Shown one piece after another: positions 25,901 to 34,687 of a stretch of DNA of 64,000 nt. The number at the start of each line of letters is the position of its first letter. The stretch's first letter is position 1. Location: contig OZ038434.1 of assembly GCA_964036275.1 (NCBI GenBank), positions 4,858,560 through 4,922,559 on the forward strand, given 5' to 3'. Origin of the DNA: Litoditis marina. Taxonomy: Eukaryota > Nematoda > Chromadorea > Rhabditida > Rhabditidae. The notes beneath the pieces are model-generated. The model was not told where the DNA came from. It saw only the letters and a program-made list of their open reading frames with translations, and did not search any database. Made by a program: the position numbers and the translations under genes.

Positions 25901-26908
25901 ATCGCTTTCGCGGGATTGATGATCTACCAGCTTCAGGACAAGTTTCGCAGGTTCCATTTCTCTATCTTTTACGAAGCCTAGCAGCTCAGAAGCTCTTTTT
26001 GAGTTAGTTAGAAAGTGAAAAAATCTCGAATAGCAAGAAACGTAAGAGGTATACAACTTAATGTACAAATGGTCGTATATCATTTCATTCTGTGAAAACT
26101 AACCGGCGTGGGTGAGAATACGTTGAGATAGAGACAGTCCTCTGAGAAATGGGCGGAATGTCGCTCCGGTTCAGTTATGAGATCGTCCATCCTCTGTACG
26201 CACATGGCACTGTATTGGGTGGCATTCATGACGCCTCGCCATTTCGCGGGTTCTTTCGGTAACTGGAAACACGTAGAACGGTTACGTGAAAAGGGAAAGT
26301 TTGTGAAACATTCATGTGAAATGTGAGGAGAAAATGGTGCTAAGGAGCTAAGGCAAGGTGTACGTGAAAAGAGGGTGGAAGAGTCACGGAAATGTGATTG
26401 AACGTGGATAGTGACGACAGAGAAGAGTTTCCGAATCTTCAATAATATCACAAGTTTTGAAACTGAAAATTTACCTGAAACCGAAGATAACCGACTGGTG
26501 GCATGGCATAGGGGATGCCCTTGAACACCGTGTAATCCTCGCCCTTTAGGATCTGGAATTGAACAGTCTAGCATTTTTTATATCTCTTTCTTCAGCTCTT
26601 CTCTCATTCTCTCTCTCTCTCTCTCATCTCACTTCTTACTCCACTTGCCTACCTCTCTCTCGTCTCTCCTCCTCCATATATTATTATATCTGTCCCCCTG
26701 TCCATCTCCTCTCTCCCTCTCTCCCCTCTCTCCCTCTCTCCTTCTCTCTCTGTCTCCCTCTCCCTCTCACCAGTCTCTCTCCTCGAATAGACCCCGAGTT
26801 GATGGTCAACTCAAACGGAGATATATGTCTCAGCTGAGCATCTGCTATTCGATACAACATGAATAAGAGCAGCGATCGGAGCCAGTCCTGTCGCCAGACT
26901 TGACGCAT
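16957..26908 (-). CDS. Neuroligin-like (cholinesterase-like) adhesion protein, complete, 611 aa
   Basis: Sixteen exons join in phase: 26908-26771, 26552-26475, 26262-26104, 25688-25529, 24753-24674, 24336-24231, 23425-23317, 22976-22907, 22457-22307, 21927-21809, 21562-21485, 21175-21055, 20833-20692, 20434-20335, 19243-19124 and 17061-16957. Residues 1-24 look like a signal peptide (cleavage after ADA). The esterase fold follows: GIPYAMPPVGYLRF near 58-71, EDCLYLN near 114-120, FIHGGDF near 138-144, NYRLGPLGFLSTGD near 172-185. Where enzymes have GESAG this protein has GSGSG (222-226), so the nucleophile serine is Gly224; Glu345 (TTRDESS) and His460 (FHGVD) remain. GSGxGASC is the neuroligin signature, so it should act in cell adhesion, not hydrolysis. 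Residues about 578-600 form one membrane helix. The cytoplasmic tail is only about ten residues and ends DDDL, unlike long vertebrate neuroligin tails. A gliotactin/GLIT-1-type protein is the alternative. The start ATG gives the signal peptide and phase 0 to exon 2. Confidence 0.88.
17573..17587 (+). repeat. Poly-G run (15)
   Basis: Fifteen G, then TAGGGGG. It lies in the last intron of the neuroligin-like gene, so the transcript carries poly-C. Confidence 0.97.
19423..19499. repeat. Foldback element, family FB1
   Basis: GTGTTTGTAGTTTGAAATCG at the left, GATAAAACTACGG at the right. A degenerate copy, just upstream of exon 15 of the neuroligin-like gene. Confidence 0.6.
19977..19998 (+). repeat. 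Poly-G run (22)
   Basis: Twenty-two uninterrupted G in a neuroligin-like intron. Confidence 0.97.
22060..22135. repeat. Cluster of CACGTG/ACGTGA words
   Basis: Three CACGTG palindromes and an AACGT in 75 bp of a neuroligin-like intron. Similar clusters lie at 25690-25860, 26270-26420, 41490-41660 and 59660-59760. Confidence 0.7.
23938..24210. repeat. GA-rich low-complexity tract
   Basis: A long imperfect purine tract in the intron just after the exon with the GSGSG motif. It produces 155- and 177-codon false frames on the minus strand. Confidence 0.93.
25212..25292. repeat. Foldback element, family FB1 (best copy)
   Basis: CTGTGTTTGTAGTTTGATCC at the left and GGATCAAACTACAACAGAG at the right give near-perfect inverted ends over about 18 bp with a 42-bp middle. 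It lies in a neuroligin-like intron. Confidence 0.85.
25350..25365 (+). repeat. Poly-G run (16)
   Basis: Sixteen G, closely following the FB1 element at 25212. Confidence 0.97.
25763..25856 (-). pseudogene. Duplicated start of neuroligin-like exon 4 (relic exon)
   Basis: Repeats 25648-25744, which is the first 40 or so bases of exon 4 plus its acceptor and upstream intron. The copy keeps an AG acceptor (TTTCTTGTAG), the phase and the reading: YKYTSDTYLVIVF against YQYTNDTYPVIVF in the true exon. It then diverges and stops at TAA with no clear donor, so use of this acceptor would truncate the protein at about residue 150, before the esterase fold is complete. Confidence 0.8.
26583..26790. repeat. 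CT-rich low-complexity tract
   Basis: A pyrimidine run in plus sense that overlaps the end of the first coding exon and most of the first intron of the neuroligin-like gene. Its bases next to 26771 give the CTG/GTGAGA donor. Confidence 0.9.
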
Positions 26909-28009
26909 TCTTCGTGCCTATTTAACGAACGGTTGACGCATTCTTGGTTCCTAACAACTTACAATACCGTCCACTACATTCAACACATCTGAAATATGTA
27001 AAGTGTTATGCCTGCAAAATACCTTGAACTCAAATGAAAATTAAAAGGAAACGAGATATACATAGATGATGAAATTAAAGCAACGTCAACAGTTCAACCG
27101 GCAATGTGAGTTTCTAATAAATTAAATTACAACTGAAACAGGAAAAAGAAAACAAATCTGTGAGAGCATCTGCAGATATAGAAAGTGTCACGCTGGAACC
27201 AGAGGGCTAGTGGATACAGAATTTTCATTTGAAGTTTCCTTAGTCCACTGTAAACTCCTTGCAACGGTGCAAAATAAATGTCTGATGTGATACAAGTTGT
27301 TTGGAAGTTATGCAAAACTTAAGTGTTGTATTTGCTTGTACCGATTTCTTTCAGTGAGAATTATCGATAGTTCAAAGTTTTCAAGACGAGTTATTTCAAG
27401 TGATTCAATGGAGAACAGGTAACATCAAAGCCATACCATTCAAAAACCTGAACGCCAGTTCTAGGACGAACATTATTTTGAACCTGTTTATCGAATACAC
27501 TACACACAAAATTGAAAAAATACACTCACTGTTAGTTTGTGTTAATTCTAAGTTGGTTAAAATTATTTAGATGTAAATAAGCAGCGTCAGTTCGTGAAGG
27601 AAGCTACGTCATAGCATCCAATCAGGAAAGCCAAACAATAAAACCATTGCGAGTAGTTTGAAGAGCAAATATTGAAAAAGAAGTAATGTTTCAAGCTCAT
27701 ATCTTACTAACAATGACCGAAAGGCGGTCCAGTAAAACTACGAGATACATGGAAAAGGGGAACTTGAAAGACAACATTACAACTGAACAACGTAACGTTA
27801 CATGTTAATTCTCGTCCGGCCTTCTTTGAATAGAGTTCAGACCTGAAATTTCCAGCCAGAGTTGTGTTTGAACACACTTCTCACAAATAACCATTCGACT
27901 TCACGAGAACAGTGATATATGTGGTTTTAATGGGAGAGAATAATTGGTAGTAGGAATGTGTCTGAGCGGCCCATTTCGAAATCGATGTGGACAAGTTTTG
28001 AGGGTGCGG

Positions 28010-28110
28010 ACTGGTCCCCAGGGACCGGGGGGACCACCGCACGCACACATCCCCCACCCCACCAGCGGGGGACACTAAATCACTACGCAACTCGCATGTT
28101 GCGTTGAGGC
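28010..28110. other. GC-rich patch
   Basis: A sudden run of CCCC and GGGG words (GTCCCCAGGGACCGGGGGGA) in AT-rich DNA. The minus strand is open through it, but with no family match. It could be a CpG-like island, an exon or part of an element. Confidence 0.4.
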
Positions 28111-28697
28111 ACACACTTGTTAGACACCAATTCGATGACATACAAGTGCTGTTTTTGGAGGAGCCATCGAAATGTTGTTTGGAGAACAAGGGGGTTTCAA
28201 TACTGAGCTATGATTTTATGCAAAACTTTTATTTATAATTTACTACTGTGTTACGGGTCTACTCATCTGAAGATTTCGTTCATAACATCTTTACAAGTCC
28301 TAGGAACGAATTACTCGAACTAGAAATGTTCAATTCGAGGAGCAAAGTTCGGGACAACATGTTTTGTGTTGCTAGTAAACAAAAGCGCTCGATAAACTTG
28401 TGGAGAAAACTGCTATGTACTCCTTTCTCTAACTCTCATCATTTTGGAATAATTCGAACCCAAATTTAAAACATGTTTGGAACACTTTGAAACAGAACAT
28501 CTGAAACCAAATGAACTTGTCACATTCTTTGTTTGGCAGAGATCTGCAGGCGGTTCGAAAGAGTGGTTGAAACACAAGTAAAGAGAATGAAGTCACCAGT
28601 TTTTTTTGGAACATTCCGGTAAAAACAAGTCTCTCTGTTTCAGAGTCTATATAACGGAACAGGAAGAATATGTTTGAGGATGACTTTCACGTGAAAT

Positions 28698-28821
28698 GTA
28701 TACTGCTAGTAAGCTACATAGTAGAACTATGTGAAACAAATCTGAATTTGAGAGCGTTACTCTTTCACGTTGTCCGTTACTATCTCAAAGTAGTCATCAA
28801 CTTTATTTACTCCTAGTATAC
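28698..28821 (+). mobile_element. MITE family M1, copy 5
   Basis: GTATACTGCTAG at the left and TTACTCCTAGTATAC at the right are clear inverted ends. The interior is more diverged than in the other copies. Confidence 0.75.
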
Positions 28822-29040
28822 TGGTTGTTCATTTGTAACAAGTACAATAAAAATTACATGAATTTCTTATTCTATTTATAATTACAAAAACAAGAAACGA
28901 AAATTTTTGGTAACAAATACAAATAATTCTGAGCGGAATCTACTGTAGTCTCTATGTGATGAGACAGAGGGGTATTTGTGTCTTTTCGGTCGGTTTTGAG
29001 GCGGGGGGCGGAAGCGCATCTTCGTGACTGAATATCCTAA

Positions 29041-29081
29041 TCAGACGATTTCGTCTTTCCGTTTCTGGCCACATTTTAGGG
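29041..29081 (-). CDS. Candidate terminal exon, unknown gene
   Basis: After the AG in TTTCTAG, the phase-2 reading is LKCGQKRKDEIV then stop, which would fit the candidate exon at 29647-29729. Another frame stays open to 28952 (MWPETERRNRLIRIF and onward). Neither can be assigned. Confidence 0.2.
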
Positions 29082-29397
29082 CTAGAAAGCAGCCCAAGTC
29101 GACAATATATTAGGGTTTGTCAAGAAAGTTGAGAAATAAAGTGGATTAAATGCCGAAACACTAGCTTTCAGGAGACAATAGGAAGTGAAACATGTTATGC
29201 ATGTACATTGTTTTTAAAACTGCAAATATTGTCATTGGTATATTTGCACAACACTTTGCAAGATTGCTTTGAAAAAATAGAACTATACTCAGCAGATCTT
29301 GAGAGGTTCAAGAACAGTATATTTTTGTACTTTTAATAAAAAATCTAATAAAGAATCAAAACCACTGCGGGTGGCTCTAAAATACCGCTCTGTTCTG

Positions 29398-29470
29398 CTG
29401 CGTTTGTAGTTTGATCCCGCTGCATTTCAGGGTTCATTGACAAATTAATTTTTCTGGAAGATCAAACTAG
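29398..29470. repeat. Foldback element, family FB1
   Basis: CTGCGTTTGTAGTTTGATCC at the left and AAGATCAAACTAG at the right. It abuts the MITE at 29478. Confidence 0.75.
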
Positions 29471-29477
29471 ACTTTAG

Positions 29478-29607
29478 ATATAAGACGGTGCAAACTAAAA
29501 ATTTGGCAAAATGAAAGTTCTCCTTTTCCATTCTCCAAAGCCAATTCTCATCAATACATCAAATTTTGATGCATTTTGCAAAATTTTTAGTTTGCACCGT
29601 CTTATAT
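29478..29607. mobile_element. MITE with 36-bp terminal inverted repeats
   Basis: Left arm 29478-29513 (starts ATATAAGACGGTGCAAACTA) and right arm 29572-29607 are reverse complements with a single mismatch. A 58-bp middle lies between them. Trimming to TAAGAC...GTCTTA leaves TA on each side, as expected for a Tc1/mariner-type insertion. No transposase is present. Confidence 0.9.
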
Positions 29608-29646
29608 GTTATATCCTCTCCCGTATCATAACTTGGATTGACAAAC

Positions 29647-29729
29647 CTTTGGAAGGAACCCGAATGTATGCGTGTCGTTCGCGAACCGAACCCGTCAGTA
29701 GGGAAACATACAGTTCCCGATAACGCACT
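29647..29729 (-). CDS. Candidate exon, unknown gene
   Basis: An 83-nt stretch with an AG acceptor (CCAATAG) and a GTTTGT donor, open as VRYRELYVSLLTGSVRERHA and onward. It looks coding but I do not recognise it. The plus strand is open here too. Confidence 0.3.
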
Positions 29730-30259
29730 CTATTGGTTTCTTTTGAGAAACGAGGATTCGGCACCTAGCTAATAAGCCACGTATTGCATTGTTTCATCAT
29801 GAATCCATCGATTTAAATATATATTTTAATCAATAGAATCAATTTTCATGTGGTTTTCTTATTGCTCTGGCTACAAGATTTGAATATAAGATTGAATGCT
29901 CCGTTCAGTACAAACCTGTTCATGAATAATCAACCCCCTTAATAGACGTACCGTAATTAAAAGAAAAAAGTTGATCTACTCCGACTGTTATTAATGGATG
30001 ACGGTTAGTTTTAGTCAGCCACGTACTGGCTTTTAGCTGACACGCCTCAACTTTTTTTTCGAATTTTCAAATTTTCAAAACTAAACTCCTTGTTGCATAT
30101 TGTTTTCTGATGTGTTTCAGTATGTATTTTTACCATAATATTTCCTCGAGTTCAATCAGCTTTGTATGTCTCAACATCAAGCTCAGTTATGTGCGTCATG
30201 GGTGTTATCTAAACTCACTTGTTGATCTCATTTTTTCAGGAAAATTGTCTCCATTCAAA

Positions 30260-33200
30260 ATGGCATCATCTTCACGTAAGGGCACCGCTGGTCGTGATGT
30301 AAAGGTTCGTTTTTCAATGACTTCTTCAAGTTATACCCCGTTAAGCCCCCCATTATGACCCCCCTCCCATATTCTTCTTTGACGAGGAAGGGGGCCGTAA
30401 CTACAATGTAACCCTTCTATCGCCTTGATGGAAATGAATATATTATTGAAAATCCAATAAATGCGTGGTTCCGAGGAGGGAAGAGATAATTTTCAAAAAC
30501 CTGTTCACTTTTTGCTGTCCATAAAACTATTCATAAAACCTAAAGTTCCGTTTCCGCATCGAAGTTTTCGGTATAGATGTTTAATTTCCTTCTTTCAGCC
30601 TGACGCACGAAGCAATAGCCACCTCGCGAAGCTCGCCATGCACTATTTTCTGTGCGGAGAGGTATGTTTAACTCCAGTAGTTTGGTTTTCGCAGCAAAAC
30701 CTGCAAAACATCGCTGTATCGAATTCTATGTTCCGTTCAGCTAGGTAATCATATGTCATCAGTTAGCGTCTATTCGATTGAACGCTTGTCATTGCCTGAT
30801 CTAATGATCCATTTACAATGTACACTGATACATTTACTTTTGTATTGTAGATTCTGAGGTCAAGGGTCTCTGAATACAGTTTCGTGAGGCTTGGGTATTA
30901 TTCCTCCAACTCAAAATTAGTTATCATGATTCCATTCCGTAAGGTGTCGGTGGTGAATAAAAAAAGAACCGTTAGCAATTAAACTACGTCATACATACAG
31001 TATACACCATAATTTTCAGGAAAGACGCGGTCAGATCAAAGAAGCTGACATGCGAAAAGCTTTCAGTCTGCCGAAGGCTGATTTCAAAATGGTGGTGGAA
31101 GACGCGAATAAGAGAATGGAGAATGTTCTTGGATGCAAGGTTGGTATTTTATGTGTATTGGCAAAACCGCCATCAGCAGTGAAGTAGTCCGAATAGCTAG
31201 AAAAAATGCAAGAAACGGGCTCCGTTATCATTAGAATTGGGTATATTTGTCCGTTTTTGATGCGAAATTATCACGTTTCCGTTATTGGCTGTGAAATAGT
31301 CACAACTGCCTGTGCCTGCCTGTATTGGGCTTTTAGCGGCTCTTTATGAGAAATCTTGGGTTTGAACTCTGTAGTTTTACTATCCAAAACAGAATCGGAA
31401 CTAGGCTTTTGATTTTCTTCTAGATTTCGGTCAATTCGGTGATTAAGCTGAATATGGTGTATTCAAGATTTCAAGATTTGTTTTGATCACATCATATTGT
31501 TGGAAAGTGGTGCTCCTTGACTTCTCTCTAGATTTTAATGTATGAGTGTATGAAATGTAGTATGTAGAAATATATGAATATAACTGCAAGGGACTGTCTA
31601 CTGTATTTATTTATAGTCTTGGGTTTTGATGTTTGTCGAGAATGAGATAAGGGAAAATTTGTTGTTATATTCTTGAGTTTACGTGCACAACAATACAACC
31701 TCTATTTCTTACAGGTGATGTCTCGTGATGGTAAGATGTTCGTCGTCAATCAACTGGAGCCTTTTGCCGCCCTGCGGTCTCAGGATATGGAGGTATGTGA
31801 TATTTTAGTAGTTTTTGTTCGACAAGTTATCCTCCAGCCATGTTCAGCCGAAATGAAAATGTGTTCTTTTCACAATTTCACTCTCATTCTTCGATCGTGA
31901 AGAATGATGATCTTGGATCTTTTAAACTTCTCGGAACGGTATACCTGAGAATGAGGGGCTATTGGCAAATGAACAAGGCAATATGTTTCTCAAAGCATCA
32001 TGCATCAGCGATACCGTGGTTATCTACCGCTAGACCCCTAACTTACCGTTCAACTTGGCTGGTGAAACCTGTAACTTTTCCTATATATCTGGTTTCATTG
32101 TTCATTGGATACTCATTTTTTTAAATTACCTAGCCGACACCTACAACTTGTCGCCTTTTCGTCGGAGGGAATTCTTCAAACACTTAAATCGACACTATCC
32201 CACCCACATCTCAAGGTTATTTTTTTGCAGGAGGAGTCTAAACGTGGTTTTCTCCTGATTGTGCTTACTCTTCTGTTTATGGGCAAGAATCCCCTTGCTC
32301 AGAGTGCAATCATCACCGACCAACAGTTCTGGGATATGTTGGTCAGTTCAGTTATTTATCCCGACAGAGAAGGAGATAAGACATGTTCCATTAGCGAAAT
32401 TCTGTAGTTTAGTGTGGAAAAGACAGAGAAAAAACATCAAAGTGGTTACTATTCTTCAAATTATCGCTGATTTTCTATTAACACGATTTAAATGTCCACA
32501 ATGTTTGTCGAAAACTCGAAAATATAAATAGGCTTAAATAGGGTTATGGATTTCGCTCTTCCACATCGTAAGAATCTTTGTGATTTGTCTATGTTGCTAA
32601 TTTTTAGGGTTGGGGGGTCGTACCGGCTTTGGTTCCTTTCCGAATTTCCGTGAATATCAATACTTTTGTTTCAGTCTAAGTTCGATATTTACCCTGACAG
32701 AGAAGACCACTATTTGGGGGATATAAGCAATCTCCTTGGACCGAGCAACACGGCAGAATTTGTCAGCAATGGTCAGTTATCATTCTTTCTGTCATTTCTC
32801 AGTTAGTTGTGGAAAACATGCAATTAGTGCACTTTTCGCGATACTGGAGAGGTAAGACTGTGGGGTAATACACACGTGTGTTCACTCCTACCTATATTTA
32901 CGTTATTCGTGTACGAGCTAGGACGTTTGAATGTTAGTAATAGTAATGTTACACCGAATATAGCTTCTCAATTCAAGGGTCGCGGGTGGAAATTGTGAGA
33001 ACCGAGGTTGAAAATCTTGAACCAGCTGAGTAGCTGCATGTTTTATTTTTCTATAGACAATGTCGTTTGCGCTCATCTCCACACACCAGTAAGGTCTGAC
33101 TATTTCATGGAAAGTAATCCTTTTTAAGTATAAGCACTCGGAAATTCGTGGTTTTGCATTGTTCAATTTTCCCGATTTTTCCAGACGAAAAAGGAGCTCA

Positions 33201-34368
33201 TTTGTTTAAAATTAATTCGAATATTTAGACAACTTAGAAGGAGTATACTCATCCTTCGCTTTTCAGGTTGGATTTCGCAGGGAAAGACGGTGATCAACGA
33301 CTGTCAGGAGCAGTGGTACGATTGGGGACCTAGAGCGCTGGCCACGGTGGACCCTATGGTAAGTTGCAGGCTTACATCAGTAAAGTCCGACCATTCGTAA
33401 TAAAAAAAGTCAGTTTTGAGATTTAAATGTGCAAAGTAATGATTTTGCATCAAAAATAGTCCAATTTTCTAGTTTGTGACGAAAAAGTAAGCCTCGTTCA
33501 GGCTATTTGGACAACGCGACTGGTTTATGGTTGGGGGTTCATGCCAGTAGTCGTACTCCAGTAGTCAAAATAGTCAGAAACATTCAAAAACCAACTTTTG
33601 CACCAATATCTGTAAAGTTTGACCTTTGAATATTTTCGAACAACGGATTGACCTCAACTTGCACGCCTACAAGTTTTTTTTTTCGTGAGAGAGTCGTAAC
33701 AGTTCAAAAAACGTTTATTCTCAACATATGTAAATTATGTACACCTACAGAAATAAGGAGAGGAAAATGGCATGAGATATGTGGACGGGAATGTGCTTGA
33801 ATAACCTATAAAACATGGATAGTTTTTAATTCGATCCGTTTATACAATGAAACTCTTCAATTGGAATTTAGGTACTATTAGGCATTTTTACATACTGAAG
33901 ATTGTTGGAATCATACATCAGCTGATTTTTTATGGGAGAACTACAGGTGTTGCGTTGAAAGTGCACTAGAAAATTCAACTGATGTATGGCTAAATTCAAG
34001 TTGGTACAAAGTTGAACCCCAATTCATATATACAGTAACCCGAGTTATCACAGAGGGGCATGCTCGGTCATTGCATGCTCATGCTCTTGGAGATGTTATC
34101 ATTTTTCAGTATAAAAATCGCATACTAATAGGTTCAATGACCATGGTAGAACACGTGACATGTGAGAGACGAGGACACGAGGATGATAAATTCAGCACGT
34201 GAAAAACGTGTTATGAACATGTTACAACGCAAATTGCAGGAAATTCTGAAGTTCTTCTGCAAGGTTATGGACGACGATGACCCGAAATCGTGGAGAGCCT
34301 ATTACACGAAAGCCAAGCGAATGAGAGCAGAGATGAGAGCGGCCGCTCAAACGTCTGAAAATAAGTAG
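30260..34368 (+). CDS. MAGE-domain protein, NSE3-like, complete, 244 aa
   Basis: Eight exons join in phase: 30260-30304, 30599-30661, 31020-31139, 31715-31792, 32231-32341, 32675-32771, 33267-33358 and 34240-34368. The start ATG follows an AG acceptor by 20 nt. Nearly the whole protein is a MAGE homology domain: LAKLAMHYFLCGE near 25-36 and FSLPKADFKMVVEDAN near 50-65 in the first winged helix; LLIVLTLLFMGKN near 108-120, DIYPDRE near 142-148, and WYDWGPRALA near 188-197, the family hallmark, followed by ILKFFCKV. In most animals with one MAGE gene it is the NSE3 subunit of the SMC5/6 complex, which pairs with the RING protein NSE1 in DNA repair; that role is inferred from the family. The length suits a minimal NSE3. 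The C-terminus is basic and rich in Arg, Lys and Ala. Intron 5 carries a relic of exon 6. Confidence 0.93.
32342..32407 (+). pseudogene. Relic duplicate of MAGE exon 6 start
   Basis: Directly after the exon 5 donor, read-through gives VSSVIYPDREGDKTCSISEI, one more Leu, then a stop. This parallels exon 6, SKFDIYPDREDHYLGDISNL. The nucleotides CCCGACAGAGAAG match CCCTGACAGAGAAG of exon 6 almost exactly. Retention of intron 5 would give a MAGE protein cut in its second half. Confidence 0.75.
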
Positions 34369-34687
34369 GAATATAAAAAAGTAGATGTTGTAGGTTTTAA
34401 GTTGTACTGTATATGATAACTGATCTTTTCCCCATCTACCATTTCTTATCATTATACCAATCAAGAGCTGTTTTGTGTAATAGCTGATTTTTCCTCATTT
34501 CTGGCTAGTTCTGAGATTACCTGCAAAATGATTTGAAATTTGTATATTCTATTCGCACATTGCACTTCAAGCCTGCTTAACATAAGTTGTTAGATCTCAT
34601 GTTGGCTACAACGTGTGTAACTCATCACTCATGACTCACCGGGTTGTAATTTCTGACCTCCAATGAATTTTTTCATTAATCTGATCT
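34369..34687. other. Convergent intergenic gap of 319 bp
   Basis: Holds the 3' UTRs of the MAGE and BIRC6-like genes. I see no clear AATAAA on either strand and no other feature. Confidence 0.7.

Larger units (their letters stand above)
26909..30259. other. Intergenic region between neuroligin-like and MAGE genes
   Basis: The 5' ends of two divergent genes face each other across about 3.3 kb. The stretch holds an M1 copy, an FB1 copy, a MITE with 36-bp ends, a GC-rich patch and two weak minus-strand exon candidates. I could not pick out core promoters. An AG at 30238-30239 lies 20 nt before the MAGE start codon and could be a 5' UTR or trans-splice acceptor. Confidence 0.6.

Noticed and set aside
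16957..26908. Active carboxylesterase or acetylcholinesterase
   Set aside because: The nucleophile serine is replaced by glycine and the surrounding GSGxGASC is the neuroligin form.
29511..29723. 70-codon plus frame in the MAGE 5' region
   Set aside because: It runs across the MITE arms and has no supporting splice or start context.
32105..32407. 100-codon plus frame as a separate gene
   Set aside because: It is MAGE exon 5 with intron on both sides; the 3' part is the relic of exon 6.
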